Assembly (NCBI RefSeq): GCF_041321095.1
Contig: NZ_JBGGWE010000005.1
Location: 434,001 to 498,000, forward strand
Length of the DNA stretch: 64,000 bases
Origin: Fibrella arboris
GTDB lineage: Bacteria > Bacteroidota > Bacteroidia > Cytophagales > Spirosomataceae
Direction: 5' to 3'
Each line of letters opens with the position of its first letter. Positions within the stretch are counted from its first letter, which is position 1. Shown piece after piece: positions 34,076-41,622 of this stretch. A program made the position numbers and the translations under genes. Below the pieces are notes generated by a model. It had not been told where the DNA came from. It searched no databases and saw nothing but the letters and a program-made list of their open reading frames with translations.

Positions 34076-34804
34076 ATGATTGTCCGCCTCGTCGATGTTG
34101 GCTGGGAAATAATACACCAGCCCGCCCACGGTCTTCTTGCTTTTCAGCTAGCCATGCATTGGCATCCTGATAAACGGCCCCAGCATTGGCCCGAGACGCT
34201 TATCGCCCTGACAGAGCACGATGATGGCCAGCAACCCTACCAAGATCGTAACCACCTGACAGAGGCCGGGGCACCACTGCATTTTCAGGTGCTGGAGTTT
34301 ACGACTGACCAGGCCAGGCGCATGATCGAAGTGGCCCTGCAAAAAAGCCGCTGGAATGCCCTGATGGTCTCGATGCATGCAAGTTTTCTGTACGAAGAAA
34401 AACGCGGCCAGTCGGCTGAACTGGATTCGTTTTTGGATCAGCAAAAAGAAAATCAGCAGTCGTGGCGGCGTGAGTACAAGGCCTCTAAAGCAGCTACCCA
34501 GTACGCTTATGACTTTGTGCAGTGGTGCGACGCCTTTTCGCTCATTCTGTGCATGAATCAGGTGCCGCCCGAAGGCCGCAGGCTCGAGATCAGTATAGGC
34601 CCCGATAAGGAGCACTATTACGTTTTTCAACGCACCGATGGCACTCTGAGTGTTGACCCCTGGCCATACAACGTACCTGCGTTCTCGGTACAGGTCGAGT
34701 TCAATACGCTGGCGCAACTGCAATTTGCCAGCGACCACGAGCTATACAATGCCCTCCAGCAGGCACCCGTTCAGGTACGTACCTGGACAATAGCGAAAGA
34801 GTGA
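34076..34804 (+). CDS. DUF3891 family protein
   Basis: A 242-residue soluble protein. WEIIHQPAHGLLAFQLAMHW, ETLIALTEHDDG and MVSMHASFLY match DUF3891. The His/Asp pairs (HQPAH, EHDDG, SMH) are spaced like a HD-type or other metal-dependent hydrolase, though no function is published that I know. The stop codon is the first base group of a perfect 22-bp palindrome, shared with the convergent YggS gene. Confidence 0.8.
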   Translation: MIVRLVDVGWEIIHQPAHGLLAFQLAMHWHPDKRPQHWPETLIALTEHDDGQQPYQDRNHLTEAGAPLHFQVLEFTTDQARRMIEVALQKSRWNALMVSMHASFLYEEKRGQSAELDSFLDQQKENQQSWRREYKASKAATQYAYDFVQWCDAFSLILCMNQVPPEGRRLEISIGPDKEHYYVFQRTDGTLSVDPWPYNVPAFSVQVEFNTLAQLQFASDHELYNALQQAPVQVRTWTIAKE

Positions 34805-34875
34805 TGGGTGAAAGAGTGAAAGTTGTTCCCACAAGGACTGTCTACTGCTTGAGCAACTTTCACTCTTTCACCCAT
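34804..34875. repeat. perfect 22-bp inverted repeat between convergent genes
   Basis: Arms 34804-34825 and 34854-34875 pair without mismatch around a 28-base loop. The left arm begins on the last base of the DUF3891 stop and the right arm ends on the first base of the YggS stop complement. No T-tract in either direction. Confidence 0.95.
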
Positions 34876-35540
34876 TAGCTATTTCTGCTGCCGAAAATGG
34901 CGCTGCCTACACGGACCATCGTGCTGCCTTCGTCCACAGCGATCAGGTAGTCGCTGCTCATGCCCATCGACAGCTCCGTGAGCACTACGTTGGGGCGTTC
35001 AATAGACCGGACTGCGTCAAACAGTTGTTTCAGACCTTTAAATTCCTGTCTAATCTGCGCCTCGTCGGGAGTATTAGTCGCAATGCCCATCAGGCCGATT
35101 AGACGAACATTCAGCAGGTTGTCCAGCTCCGGCGATTGCAGCAGGTCTATTACCTCTTCGGGCAACAGGCCAAATTTTGTTTCTTCATCGGCAATGTACA
35201 CCTGCAGCAGGCAGTCGATAACCCGGTCATTTTTACGTGCCTGCCGGTCAATCTCTTCCAGCAGTTTCAGGCTATCGACCGATTCGATCAGGCTGACGAA
35301 GGGAGCTATGTATTTTACTTTGTTCGTTTGCAGATGACCGATCTGGTGCCATTGTACATCGGCGGGCAATTGTGGTTGTTTTTCGGCCATTTCCTGAACC
35401 CTGTTCTCACCAAAACGCCGACAGCCCGCCCGGTAAGCTTCCTGTAGCATAGCCACTGGTTTGGTTTTCGTGACAGCCACCAGGGCCGCCCGCCCAGCCA
35501 GTTGCTGGTCAATTTGATGAATAGCTGCTTCAATTGTCAT
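34875..35540 (-). CDS. YggS-family pyridoxal phosphate homeostasis protein
   Basis: A 221-residue PLP-binding protein. The cofactor Lys is Lys25 in LVAVTKTKP, and the C-terminal LSMGMSSDYLIAVDEGSTMVRVGSAIFG carries the phosphate-binding Ser/Gly region typical of the family. It is a one-domain alanine-racemase-like barrel that controls free PLP and affects amino-acid and B6 metabolism. Length and motifs match E. coli YggS/human PLPBP. Single gene with a -7 box at 35582. Confidence 0.95.
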   Translation of the reverse strand: MTIEAAIHQIDQQLAGRAALVAVTKTKPVAMLQEAYRAGCRRFGENRVQEMAEKQPQLPADVQWHQIGHLQTNKVKYIAPFVSLIESVDSLKLLEEIDRQARKNDRVIDCLLQVYIADEETKFGLLPEEVIDLLQSPELDNLLNVRLIGLMGIATNTPDEAQIRQEFKGLKQLFDAVRSIERPNVVLTELSMGMSSDYLIAVDEGSTMVRVGSAIFGSRNS

Positions 35541-35581
35541 ACTAAATAGCCTTGGCGTAACTACCGTTGGGGAAGATTGTG

Positions 35582-35589
35582 CAAAGATA
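35582..35589 (-). promoter_or_regulatory. -7 promoter box of the yggS gene
   Basis: On the minus strand these bases read TATCTTTG, an exact TAnnTTTG match 42 bases before the start at 35540. Confidence 0.55.
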
Positions 35590-35712
35590 GGTTTGAGTTT
35601 CGTGGAGAATACCGTAGTTTTTCCGCCGCAAACCGGTGAATTCGGCCAGAACTATACAAATTGCCGACGACCTGCCGTTTCCACTCTAACCGCATCACCC
35701 TGTATCCTGACT

Positions 35713-36681
35713 ATGGAACAACGACCCGAAAAACGAAACGATAACAGTAGCCGTAGTTTTTTAATTATCGCCCTTTTGGCACTGGCTGCCTTAAACGTAT
35801 TGCTGCTGTATTTCTGGTACCAGGAAAAAGAAAACAACAAGACTAAAGACGCCACCATTGCCGCTAAAACCGAAGAGGTGTTGGTGACGAAAATGAAACT
35901 CGATTCGATCTCAGCCCAGCTCGATGCGAAAATCGCTGAAATACAGCAGCTTGGCGGCAGTGTTGATTCGCTGTTGAAAGTGAAGGAACAGATCGAGAAA
36001 GACAAAATCAGGATTCGGGATGTAAACAATTTTGATGCCCGTGCTTTCAACCAGAAAATCAGTCGGTACGAAAGTCTGCTTGTTGAGAAAGACGAGGAAA
36101 TTGCCCGACTGCGAGAGGAGAACGGCATCCTGACCGAACAGAACACCGCCCTTAATTCAGAAAACACTAACCTGCGATCCGAAAAGCAGGAGTTGTCAGA
36201 CACAGTTGTTAGTTATGCGTCGAAAGCCCGGGAAGTACAGGCCCGAAATCGAGAGCTGAGCGATAAGGTGAGTGTTGCAGCCGCCCTTCATGCCGACGAT
36301 ATTGCCGTTACGGCCCTGAACACAAAGGGTAAAGAGCAGGACGGCGGCAGCTACAAAGCGAAACGGCTGGATAAAATCAAGATATCGTTCAAACTCAGCC
36401 CGAACCCGTTGACCCAACAAAATGCCAAAGACATTTACCTGCGCATTCTCGATCCAAGCGGAGCCGTTATTTCCGACATGGCTACAGGCTCGGGCGAGTT
36501 CACATATGCCAACAAGGAGATGATCTATACGGCGATGCAACGTATTGATTACAACAATACGGGCCAGCAAATTTCATTTGTATACGGCCGGGGCGGTCAG
36601 CGTTTCAACGAGGGTCGGCACACCATCGAAATCTATTCCGAGGGCTTCCGCATTGGCCAGGGTGAATTCACGGTGAAGTAA
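35713..36681 (+). CDS. membrane-anchored coiled-coil protein, paralogue of 16269
   Basis: A 322-residue protein from ATG 35713 (MEQRPEK), preferred to the open frame from 35593 because the extra leader is overlapped by the divergent promoter region. One membrane helix (about 17-35), a coiled coil (about 40-200; LREENGILTEQNTALNSENT) and a C-terminal beta domain (LDKIKISFKLSPNP, DIYLRILDPSGAVI, TIEIYSEGFRIGQGEF). All three parts align with the gene at 16269. The stop at 36679-36681 lies inside the left arm of a large palindrome. Function unknown. Confidence 0.78.
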   Translation: MEQRPEKRNDNSSRSFLIIALLALAALNVLLLYFWYQEKENNKTKDATIAAKTEEVLVTKMKLDSISAQLDAKIAEIQQLGGSVDSLLKVKEQIEKDKIRIRDVNNFDARAFNQKISRYESLLVEKDEEIARLREENGILTEQNTALNSENTNLRSEKQELSDTVVSYASKAREVQARNRELSDKVSVAAALHADDIAVTALNTKGKEQDGGSYKAKRLDKIKISFKLSPNPLTQQNAKDIYLRILDPSGAVISDMATGSGEFTYANKEMIYTAMQRIDYNNTGQQISFVYGRGGQRFNEGRHTIEIYSEGFRIGQGEFTVK

Positions 36682-36816
36682 GTTTCAAGGTACAGGTTTC
36701 AAGTTTCAAGTTTCAAGTTTCAAGTTTCAAGTTTCAAGTTTCAAGGGCTCCGCTGATCCATCACATTGTAGATCAGCGGAGCCCTTGAAACCTGAAACCT
36801 GTACCTTGAAACTTAC
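36678..36816. repeat. long palindrome with TTTCAAG expansion, upstream of rpsF
   Basis: Outer arms 36678-36701 and 36793-36816 pair perfectly (24 bp). Inner arms 36738-36758 and 36771-36791 pair perfectly (21 bp) around a 12-base loop. The left side carries an unpaired 36-base bulge that is part of seven tandem TTTCAAG copies (36697-36745). The left arm contains the stop of the 35713 gene and the right arm overlaps the likely -33 element of the rpsF promoter. Confidence 0.95.
36697..36745. repeat. seven tandem copies of TTTCAAG
   Basis: Exactly 49 bases, seven perfect heptamers, in the left arm of the palindrome at 36678-36816. The opposite arm has only about two copies in CTTGAAACCTGAAA form, so the array looks like a one-sided slippage expansion. 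Confidence 0.95.
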
Positions 36817-36836
36817 TTTCTTTTTTCCTACCTTTG
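36806..36836 (+). promoter_or_regulatory. Bacteroidota-type promoter of the rpsF operon
   Basis: TACCTTTG at 36829-36836 matches the -7 consensus exactly; TTG at 36806-36808 is the -33 element 20 bases upstream and lies in the right arm of the palindrome. The rpsF start is 32 bases downstream. Confidence 0.8.
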
Positions 36837-36867
36837 CGGCCTCATTTCAAATCAAATAAGTTAAATC

Positions 36868-37236
36868 ATGTTCCAAAAGAACTACGAAACGGTGTTCATC
36901 CTGACTCCCGTTTTATCTGAAACTCAGATAAAGGACGCCGTTGACAAGTATCGGACGCTGCTGACAAGCAACGGGGCCGAACTTGTGCATGAGTACAGCA
37001 TGGGTTTGCGTAAACTGGCTTACCCCATCAAGAACAAGAACACGGGTTATTATCAGGTGTTCGAGTTTAAGTGTGATCCGTCGCTGATCGAGAAACTCAA
37101 CATCGAGTATCTACGTGACGAGCGCGTGATTCGTGACCTCACGACGGTGTTGGACAAACATGCCGTTGAGTACAACGACCGTAAGAAAAACGGCCTGGTG
37201 GGTAAGAAGAAACAAGAAACAGCAGACGCCCGGTAA
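36868..37236 (+). CDS. rpsF: 30S ribosomal protein S6
   Basis: A 122-residue protein with the S6 start YETVFILTPVLSETQIKDAV, the central GLRKLAYPIKNKNTGYYQVFEF and the conserved LNIEYLRDERVIRDLT. The C-terminal 20 residues are basic. First gene of the operon rpsF-rpsR-rplI, the usual order. S6 binds S18 and the central domain of 16S rRNA in the small subunit. Confidence 0.98.
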   Translation: MFQKNYETVFILTPVLSETQIKDAVDKYRTLLTSNGAELVHEYSMGLRKLAYPIKNKNTGYYQVFEFKCDPSLIEKLNIEYLRDERVIRDLTTVLDKHAVEYNDRKKNGLVGKKKQETADAR

Positions 37237-37252
37237 CCGGCACGAAACAACC

Positions 37253-37504
37253 ATGAGCTTACAGAACGAAGCAATGAACAGCGGCGAAGTCCGCAAGAAA
37301 TACTGCCGCTTCAAGAAAGCCGGCATCAAGTATATCGATTATAAAGATCCCAATTTCCTACTGAAGTTGTTGAACGACCAGGGTCGCATTCTACCCCGGC
37401 GTATCACCGGCACTAGCCTGAAATATCAGCGCAAAGTAGGTCAGGCCGTGAAACGTGCCCGCCACCTTGCCCTGCTTCCTTTCGTAGCCGATTCACTTAA
37501 ATAG
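37253..37504 (+). CDS. rpsR: 30S ribosomal protein S18
   Basis: An 83-residue basic protein from ATG 37253. KKYCRFKKAGIKYIDYKDP, GRILPRRITGTSLKYQRKVG and VKRARHLALLPF are the diagnostic S18 segments. The single Cys in KKYCRF is retained, but there is no zinc set. It pairs with S6 in the platform of the small subunit. The frame is open further upstream, but the family start is unambiguous. A 35-bp palindrome begins one base after its stop. Confidence 0.98.
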   Translation: MSLQNEAMNSGEVRKKYCRFKKAGIKYIDYKDPNFLLKLLNDQGRILPRRITGTSLKYQRKVGQAVKRARHLALLPFVADSLK

Positions 37505-37505
37505 C

Positions 37506-37589
37506 GTTTACAGTTTGCTGTTTGCTGTTGCGCTGCGTAGTCAACGTAACGTACCTACGCAACGCAACAGTAAACAGCAAACTGTAAAC
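37506..37589. repeat. intergenic inverted repeat, 33 of 35 bp paired, inside the ribosomal operon
   Basis: Arms 37506-37540 and 37555-37589 match at 33 of 35 positions around a 14-base loop. It begins one base after the rpsR stop and ends 18 bases before the rplI start. The words GTTTACAGTTT and CTGTTTGCTGTT and the trailing CAGTAAACTCTT are shared with 33367-33444 and 39147-39244. Confidence 0.95.
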
Positions 37590-37607
37590 AGTAAACTCTT
37601 TATAGAC

Positions 37608-38063
37608 ATGGAAATCATTCTCAAAACCGATATAACCGGCGTTGGGTATAAAAACGACATTGTCACGGTGAAGCCGGGCTATGGTCGTAACTACCTGATT
37701 CCACAGGGCTTTGCTGTTATGGCAACCCCTTCTAATAAAAAAGTAGTTGCCGAAAACGTACGGCAGGCTGCTCACAAAGTGGAAAAGATCAAAAACGACG
37801 CGCTCGCTCTGGCAGAGCAAATCGGTGATATGACTCTGACGCTGGTAGCTAAAGCAGGCGAAAGCGGAAAAATCTTTGGTCGGGTAACCAACACGCAAAT
37901 CGCTGATGCCCTGCGTGAAAAAGGCTTTGATATTGACCGGAAAAAAATCACGATCGAAGACGTGAAGACGCTGGGCGAATACAAAGCAACGCTGGATCTG
38001 CATAAAGAAGTGAAACACCAGGTTACAGTTGATGTAGTTGGTGAAACGGTTGTACAGGCCTAG
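37608..38063 (+). CDS. rplI: 50S ribosomal protein L9
   Basis: A 151-residue protein of standard length from ATG 37608. The N-terminal domain MEIILKTDITGVGYKNDIV and VKPGYGRNYLIPQGFA is diagnostic; a long connecting helix (about 45-75) leads to the C-terminal domain with GKIFGRVTNTQIADAL. It binds 23S rRNA at the base of the L1 stalk. Third gene of the operon, ended by a terminator at 38098. Confidence 0.98.
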   Translation: MEIILKTDITGVGYKNDIVTVKPGYGRNYLIPQGFAVMATPSNKKVVAENVRQAAHKVEKIKNDALALAEQIGDMTLTLVAKAGESGKIFGRVTNTQIADALREKGFDIDRKKITIEDVKTLGEYKATLDLHKEVKHQVTVDVVGETVVQA

Positions 38064-38097
38064 TATGAACCAGCTTCTCGTAAGTTAGTGTAACAGA

Positions 38098-38125
38098 AAA
38101 CGGACTCATCGGGTCCGTTTTTTTA
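38098..38125 (+). terminator. rho-independent terminator after rplI
   Basis: Stem AAACGGAC (38098-38105) with 38113-38120, seven-base loop, then a run of T. It ends the ribosomal operon 34 bases after the rplI stop and 12 bases before the GSCFA gene. Confidence 0.9.
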
Positions 38126-38136
38126 TTGGTTCTTAT

Positions 38137-39141
38137 ATGCTCTTCCGAACCGAATTAACCCCCGAACGCCTGCCTGCTCAGCTTAAGCTGACCGATCAGA
38201 TTGTTACGATCGGGTCGTGCTTCGCCGATGTTATGGGCAAAAAGCTACTCGCCAATAAGTTGGTGGTGCTGAACAATCCGCTGGGTACGTTATTTAATCC
38301 GTTCTCGATCAGCAAGTTACTAAGGCTCGCCCTGACGGGCGGTGAACCGGATGAAGCGCTGTTTGTACAGCGCGACGAGCTCTGGTTTCATTATGATTTT
38401 CATTCTTCGCTTTGGGGGCAGTCAAAAGCAGCGCTTACCGCTTTACTTCAGGTACGTTTGCGCGAAGTTGGCGATGCCCTGCGGCAGGCAAGCTGGCTGT
38501 TTATCACGCTCGGTTCAGCAGTAGTGTATCAGCATCAGGCCACAGAGCAGGTGGTGGCCAACTGCCATAAAATGCCAGGTACGTTGTTCACAAAATACCT
38601 AAGCCGTATTGAGCCTGTCCGAACTACTTTATCGCAGGTCTTTCAGTTGCTGAATGAGCACAATCCACGCCTGAACATTATTCTGACCGTTAGCCCGATA
38701 CGTCACATCCGTGATGGGTTAACACTGAACTCGGCCAGTAAAGCCCTCCTTAGAACGGTCTGCGCCGACTTGTCGGGCGAATCCATGGCACAGGCAAACC
38801 GGCCAGCTACCTTGTCTGGGGTGTACTATTTCCCGGCTTATGAACTGGTACAAGATGATCTCCGCGATTATCGATTCTACGAAGCTGACCTGATTCACCC
38901 GAATGCGCTGGCTCACGATTACGTATTCGATAAGTTTGCCGCCAGCGCCTTTACACCCGACCTTTGTGCTTTCATTAAGCAATGGGGGTCTATTCAACGG
39001 GCGCTGGCTCATCGGCCGCTACATGGTATAAATGAGGCTCATAAACAGTTTCTACAGAAGTTAATCGGGCAACTCGACCAATTGCCCGCCTCGATTGACA
39101 CGTCGACCGAACGCGCCGATATTCAAAATCGTTTACTATAA
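38137..39141 (+). CDS. GSCFA domain protein
   Basis: A 334-residue protein containing the name-giving motif in VTIGSCFADVMG (about residues 24-35), with the Ser as putative nucleophile as in SGNH/GDSL enzymes. WLFITLGSAVVYQH and VSPIRHIRDGL are further conserved blocks, and the DLIHPN segment near residue 250 supplies an Asp/His. GSCFA proteins are probable esterases of unknown substrate, possibly acting on cell-wall or polysaccharide esters. No signal peptide. Stop followed by a 41-bp palindrome. Confidence 0.9.
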   Translation: MLFRTELTPERLPAQLKLTDQIVTIGSCFADVMGKKLLANKLVVLNNPLGTLFNPFSISKLLRLALTGGEPDEALFVQRDELWFHYDFHSSLWGQSKAALTALLQVRLREVGDALRQASWLFITLGSAVVYQHQATEQVVANCHKMPGTLFTKYLSRIEPVRTTLSQVFQLLNEHNPRLNIILTVSPIRHIRDGLTLNSASKALLRTVCADLSGESMAQANRPATLSGVYYFPAYELVQDDLRDYRFYEADLIHPNALAHDYVFDKFAASAFTPDLCAFIKQWGSIQRALAHRPLHGINEAHKQFLQKLIGQLDQLPASIDTSTERADIQNRLL

Positions 39142-39146
39142 AAATA

Positions 39147-39244
39147 GTTTACCGTTTACTGTTTGCTGTTTTCAGTTGCGCCGCCAGCAACCAACTGTGT
39201 TCCCTGGCGGCGCAACTGAAAACAGCAAACAGTAAACGGTAAAC
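39147..39244. repeat. perfect 41-bp inverted repeat upstream of mrp
   Basis: Arms 39147-39187 and 39204-39244 are fully complementary over 41 bases around a 16-base loop. It begins 6 bases after the GSCFA stop and ends 10 bases before the Mrp start codon. The GTTTACCGTTTACTG words are shared with 33367-33444 and 37506-37589. There is no U-tract, so it is not a classical terminator. Confidence 0.97.
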
Positions 39245-39254
39245 TTCTTCAGAA

Positions 39255-40364
39255 ATGTCCAGTTATAAACTCACCGAACAAACTGTACTGGCCGCACTGG
39301 GCCATGTAGAAGAGCCTGACCTGAAACGCGATATTGTCTCGCTGGGCATGGTCAAAGACATCAAATTAGGTGTTGATTCGGTTCGCTTCACGATTGTTCT
39401 CACGACGCCCGCCTGCCCGCTCAAAGAGCTGATCCGGCAGCGTTGCGAAGATGCCATTCACGGCCATATTGGCTCGGAAATAGCCGTTCAGGTAGACATG
39501 ACGGCCAATGTAACGTCGACTCGCAACGATGCGCCATTGCTTCCCGGCGTGAAAAATATCATTGCCGTCGCTTCGGGTAAAGGGGGTGTCGGTAAATCAA
39601 CGATAACGGCAAATCTGGCCATTGCCCTGCATAAATCAGGGGCGAAGGTGGGCATTATCGACGCCGATATTTACGGACCGTCGATTCCGGTCATGTTCGG
39701 CGCGGAAGATATGCAACCGCAAATTATCCAGATCAACGGGCAGAACCGCCTGCAGCCCATTCAGCAGTTCGGCATCAAATTAATGTCGATTGGTTTTCTG
39801 GTTCCGCCCGACCAGGCCATGCTTTGGCGGGGTCCGGTTGCCAGTCGGGCGTTGCAGCAGTTCTTTTCCGACACGGAATGGGGTGAGCTCGACTACCTGT
39901 TGATCGACCTTCCGCCCGGCACGGGCGATATCCATTTATCGCTGGTGCAGACGGTGCCCGTAACCGGGGCTATCATTGTGACTACACCCCAGAAAGTAGC
40001 CATTGCCGACGCCATTAAGGGGCTCGCTATGTTCAAACAGCCCCAGATTAACGTGCCTGTGCTGGGGATCGTGGAGAATATGGCCTATTTCACACCCGCC
40101 GAACTCCCCAACAACCGGTACTATATTTTTGGGTCCGGGGGTGCCGCTATGTTGTCAGAGAAATTCGACGTGCCGGTACTGGGGCAGGTACCCCTGGTGC
40201 AAAGCATCCGCGAAGCGGGCGATGATGGAAAACCCGCGCTGGTTTCAGCCGATGGCCCATCGGCTGAAGCATTCAACGGTGCCGCTGAGGCGTTGGCTCG
40301 CCGGGTAGCTATTCGTAATGCCACGCAGGACGAAACGAAACGAGTCGAGTTTACCCGGGTATAA
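39255..40364 (+). CDS. Mrp/NBP35 family iron-sulfur cluster carrier ATPase
   Basis: A 369-residue protein. Residues 1-90 form the MIP18/DUF59 domain (LGMVKDI, TTPACPLKELI), and the P-loop NTPase has the deviant Walker A SGKGGVGKST at 107-116, with DADIYGPSIP and LIDLPPGTGD as switch regions. This is the bacterial ApbC/Mrp form that carries and transfers Fe-S clusters. It is followed after 47 bases by a NifU-like scaffold in the same direction, a natural functional partner. Confidence 0.95.
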   Translation: MSSYKLTEQTVLAALGHVEEPDLKRDIVSLGMVKDIKLGVDSVRFTIVLTTPACPLKELIRQRCEDAIHGHIGSEIAVQVDMTANVTSTRNDAPLLPGVKNIIAVASGKGGVGKSTITANLAIALHKSGAKVGIIDADIYGPSIPVMFGAEDMQPQIIQINGQNRLQPIQQFGIKLMSIGFLVPPDQAMLWRGPVASRALQQFFSDTEWGELDYLLIDLPPGTGDIHLSLVQTVPVTGAIIVTTPQKVAIADAIKGLAMFKQPQINVPVLGIVENMAYFTPAELPNNRYYIFGSGGAAMLSEKFDVPVLGQVPLVQSIREAGDDGKPALVSADGPSAEAFNGAAEALARRVAIRNATQDETKRVEFTRV

Positions 40365-40411
40365 TGCCTGAATTGTACTATATTTACGAATAAGACATTG
40401 ATTTTATACAA

Positions 40412-40675
40412 ATGGTCGTAGACAACGTAAATCCTCTGATTGCCCGTGTTGACAAAGCACTCGACAGTATGCGGCCTTACCTGGCGGCTGACGGTGGTAA
40501 TGTTAAAGTAGTTGACGTCAGCGACGAAGGCGTTGTTCGTATTGAGCTGATGGGCTCTTGTGGCAGTTGCCCTATGTCGGCAATGACCTTCAAAGGCGGT
40601 CTGGAAGAAGCTATCCTGAAGGCAGTGCCAGAAATCAGTCGTGTAGAAGCGGTGAATCTGACGCCTTTGCCTTAA
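40412..40675 (+). CDS. NifU-like Fe-S cluster scaffold protein
   Basis: An 87-residue protein consisting of just the NifU C-terminal domain: RPYLAADGGNVKVVDV and MGSCGSCPMSAMTFK with Cys50 and Cys53 as the cluster ligands. It would bind a labile [4Fe-4S] or [2Fe-2S] cluster as a dimer and pass it to apoproteins. Adjacent Mrp supports this. Followed by a terminator at 40700. Confidence 0.95.
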   Translation: MVVDNVNPLIARVDKALDSMRPYLAADGGNVKVVDVSDEGVVRIELMGSCGSCPMSAMTFKGGLEEAILKAVPEISRVEAVNLTPLP

Positions 40676-40699
40676 CGTACTGTACCTGAAGTATCGTAT

Positions 40700-40735
40700 A
40701 AAAAGCGGTCTGGTTGTGTGCCAGACCGCTTTTAT
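40700..40735. terminator. bidirectional terminator
   Basis: Stem 40700-40713/40721-40734 (AAAAGCGGTCTGG core) with A and T tracts on both sides. It separates the NifU-like gene from the convergent UbiA-like gene that ends at 40757. Confidence 0.9.
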
Positions 40736-40756
40736 TGTGTATAGCCAGCCGATTGC

Positions 40757-41593
40757 CTATAACACCAGGGCAGGTAACCAGAATACAGCATCGCCAATGA
40801 ATCGGTAGCGGTTTCTTCGCAGAAAATAGGTTGGGTAGCGTTGCATGGCATAAAGGGTCATACTCATAATACCGAGCATGATGCTGGCACGTTGCGAGAA
40901 ACGTGCCCCGCCACCCGAATCGTCGGCCGTAAAACATACGGCAAAGGCACCAGCTACAATAGCAAACGTAAGCCAGCGAAGGATCGTGTCGCACCGGCTA
41001 AGTCCCCAGACAGTGGCCAGCGAGACAGAATCAGCCCGGCCAGACGCATCTTTCTGCTCGAAGACGGAGAATAGCAGCAGATTTTGGAAAGCGATGCCTA
41101 AAAACAGTACGCTTTGCACGTTGAAAGGCCAGCCAATGGCTTCCCGCTGCACCCAGACAGACCCCCATACACCGGCCGTAAACAGAATGGCCACCAGCGG
41201 CTCTTTAGCTACCAGCGCCGGGTGCCGGTCCCGGAGTTGATACACCGCCAGCACATAGGCTATGCAGGCAACGCCCAGTATGGCCCCAAAACGAACGACT
41301 GGTGCGGGCAGAAAAAAGACGAGGATGGCCCCAATGGCACCCAGCCCCCCAACAACTCCCCACAGCAAATCAGCGTTCTCGGCGTGAAACCGGTGGCGTG
41401 ATGTGAGCGGAGCCGTAGCCTGACGAACATCCAGGAGTCGGTCGGCTGTGTAAATCATCCAGACAACAATGCCCAGCAGAGGCGTGGTGGCCCAATGTAC
41501 CGGATCAACGTCGGAGAGGCGCACAGCCAGCTTATTCGATAAAACGGCTCCCACCACAACGGGGAGGCTCAGGTAAATAGCAGGACGAAACAT
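40757..41593 (-). CDS. UbiA-like polytopic membrane protein
   Basis: A 278-residue protein with about eight membrane segments. YTADRLLDVRQA near residue 49 resembles the first Asp-rich motif of UbiA prenyltransferases (NDxxD-like), and LYAMQRYPTYFLRRNRYRFIGDAVFW is near the end. The second Asp motif is not clear, so an active prenyltransferase is uncertain. It lies alone, convergent with the NifU-like gene and 29 bases downstream of the MOSC gene. Confidence 0.6.
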   Translation of the reverse strand: MFRPAIYLSLPVVVGAVLSNKLAVRLSDVDPVHWATTPLLGIVVWMIYTADRLLDVRQATAPLTSRHRFHAENADLLWGVVGGLGAIGAILVFFLPAPVVRFGAILGVACIAYVLAVYQLRDRHPALVAKEPLVAILFTAGVWGSVWVQREAIGWPFNVQSVLFLGIAFQNLLLFSVFEQKDASGRADSVSLATVWGLSRCDTILRWLTFAIVAGAFAVCFTADDSGGGARFSQRASIMLGIMSMTLYAMQRYPTYFLRRNRYRFIGDAVFWLPALVL

Positions 41594-41622
41594 AGACAGG
41601 GATAGCCCGGTGTTCTCAGATA

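Noticed and set aside
36697..36745. Tandem heptamers considered as a CRISPR-like array
   Set aside because: The unit is 7 bases without spacers and no cas gene is near.
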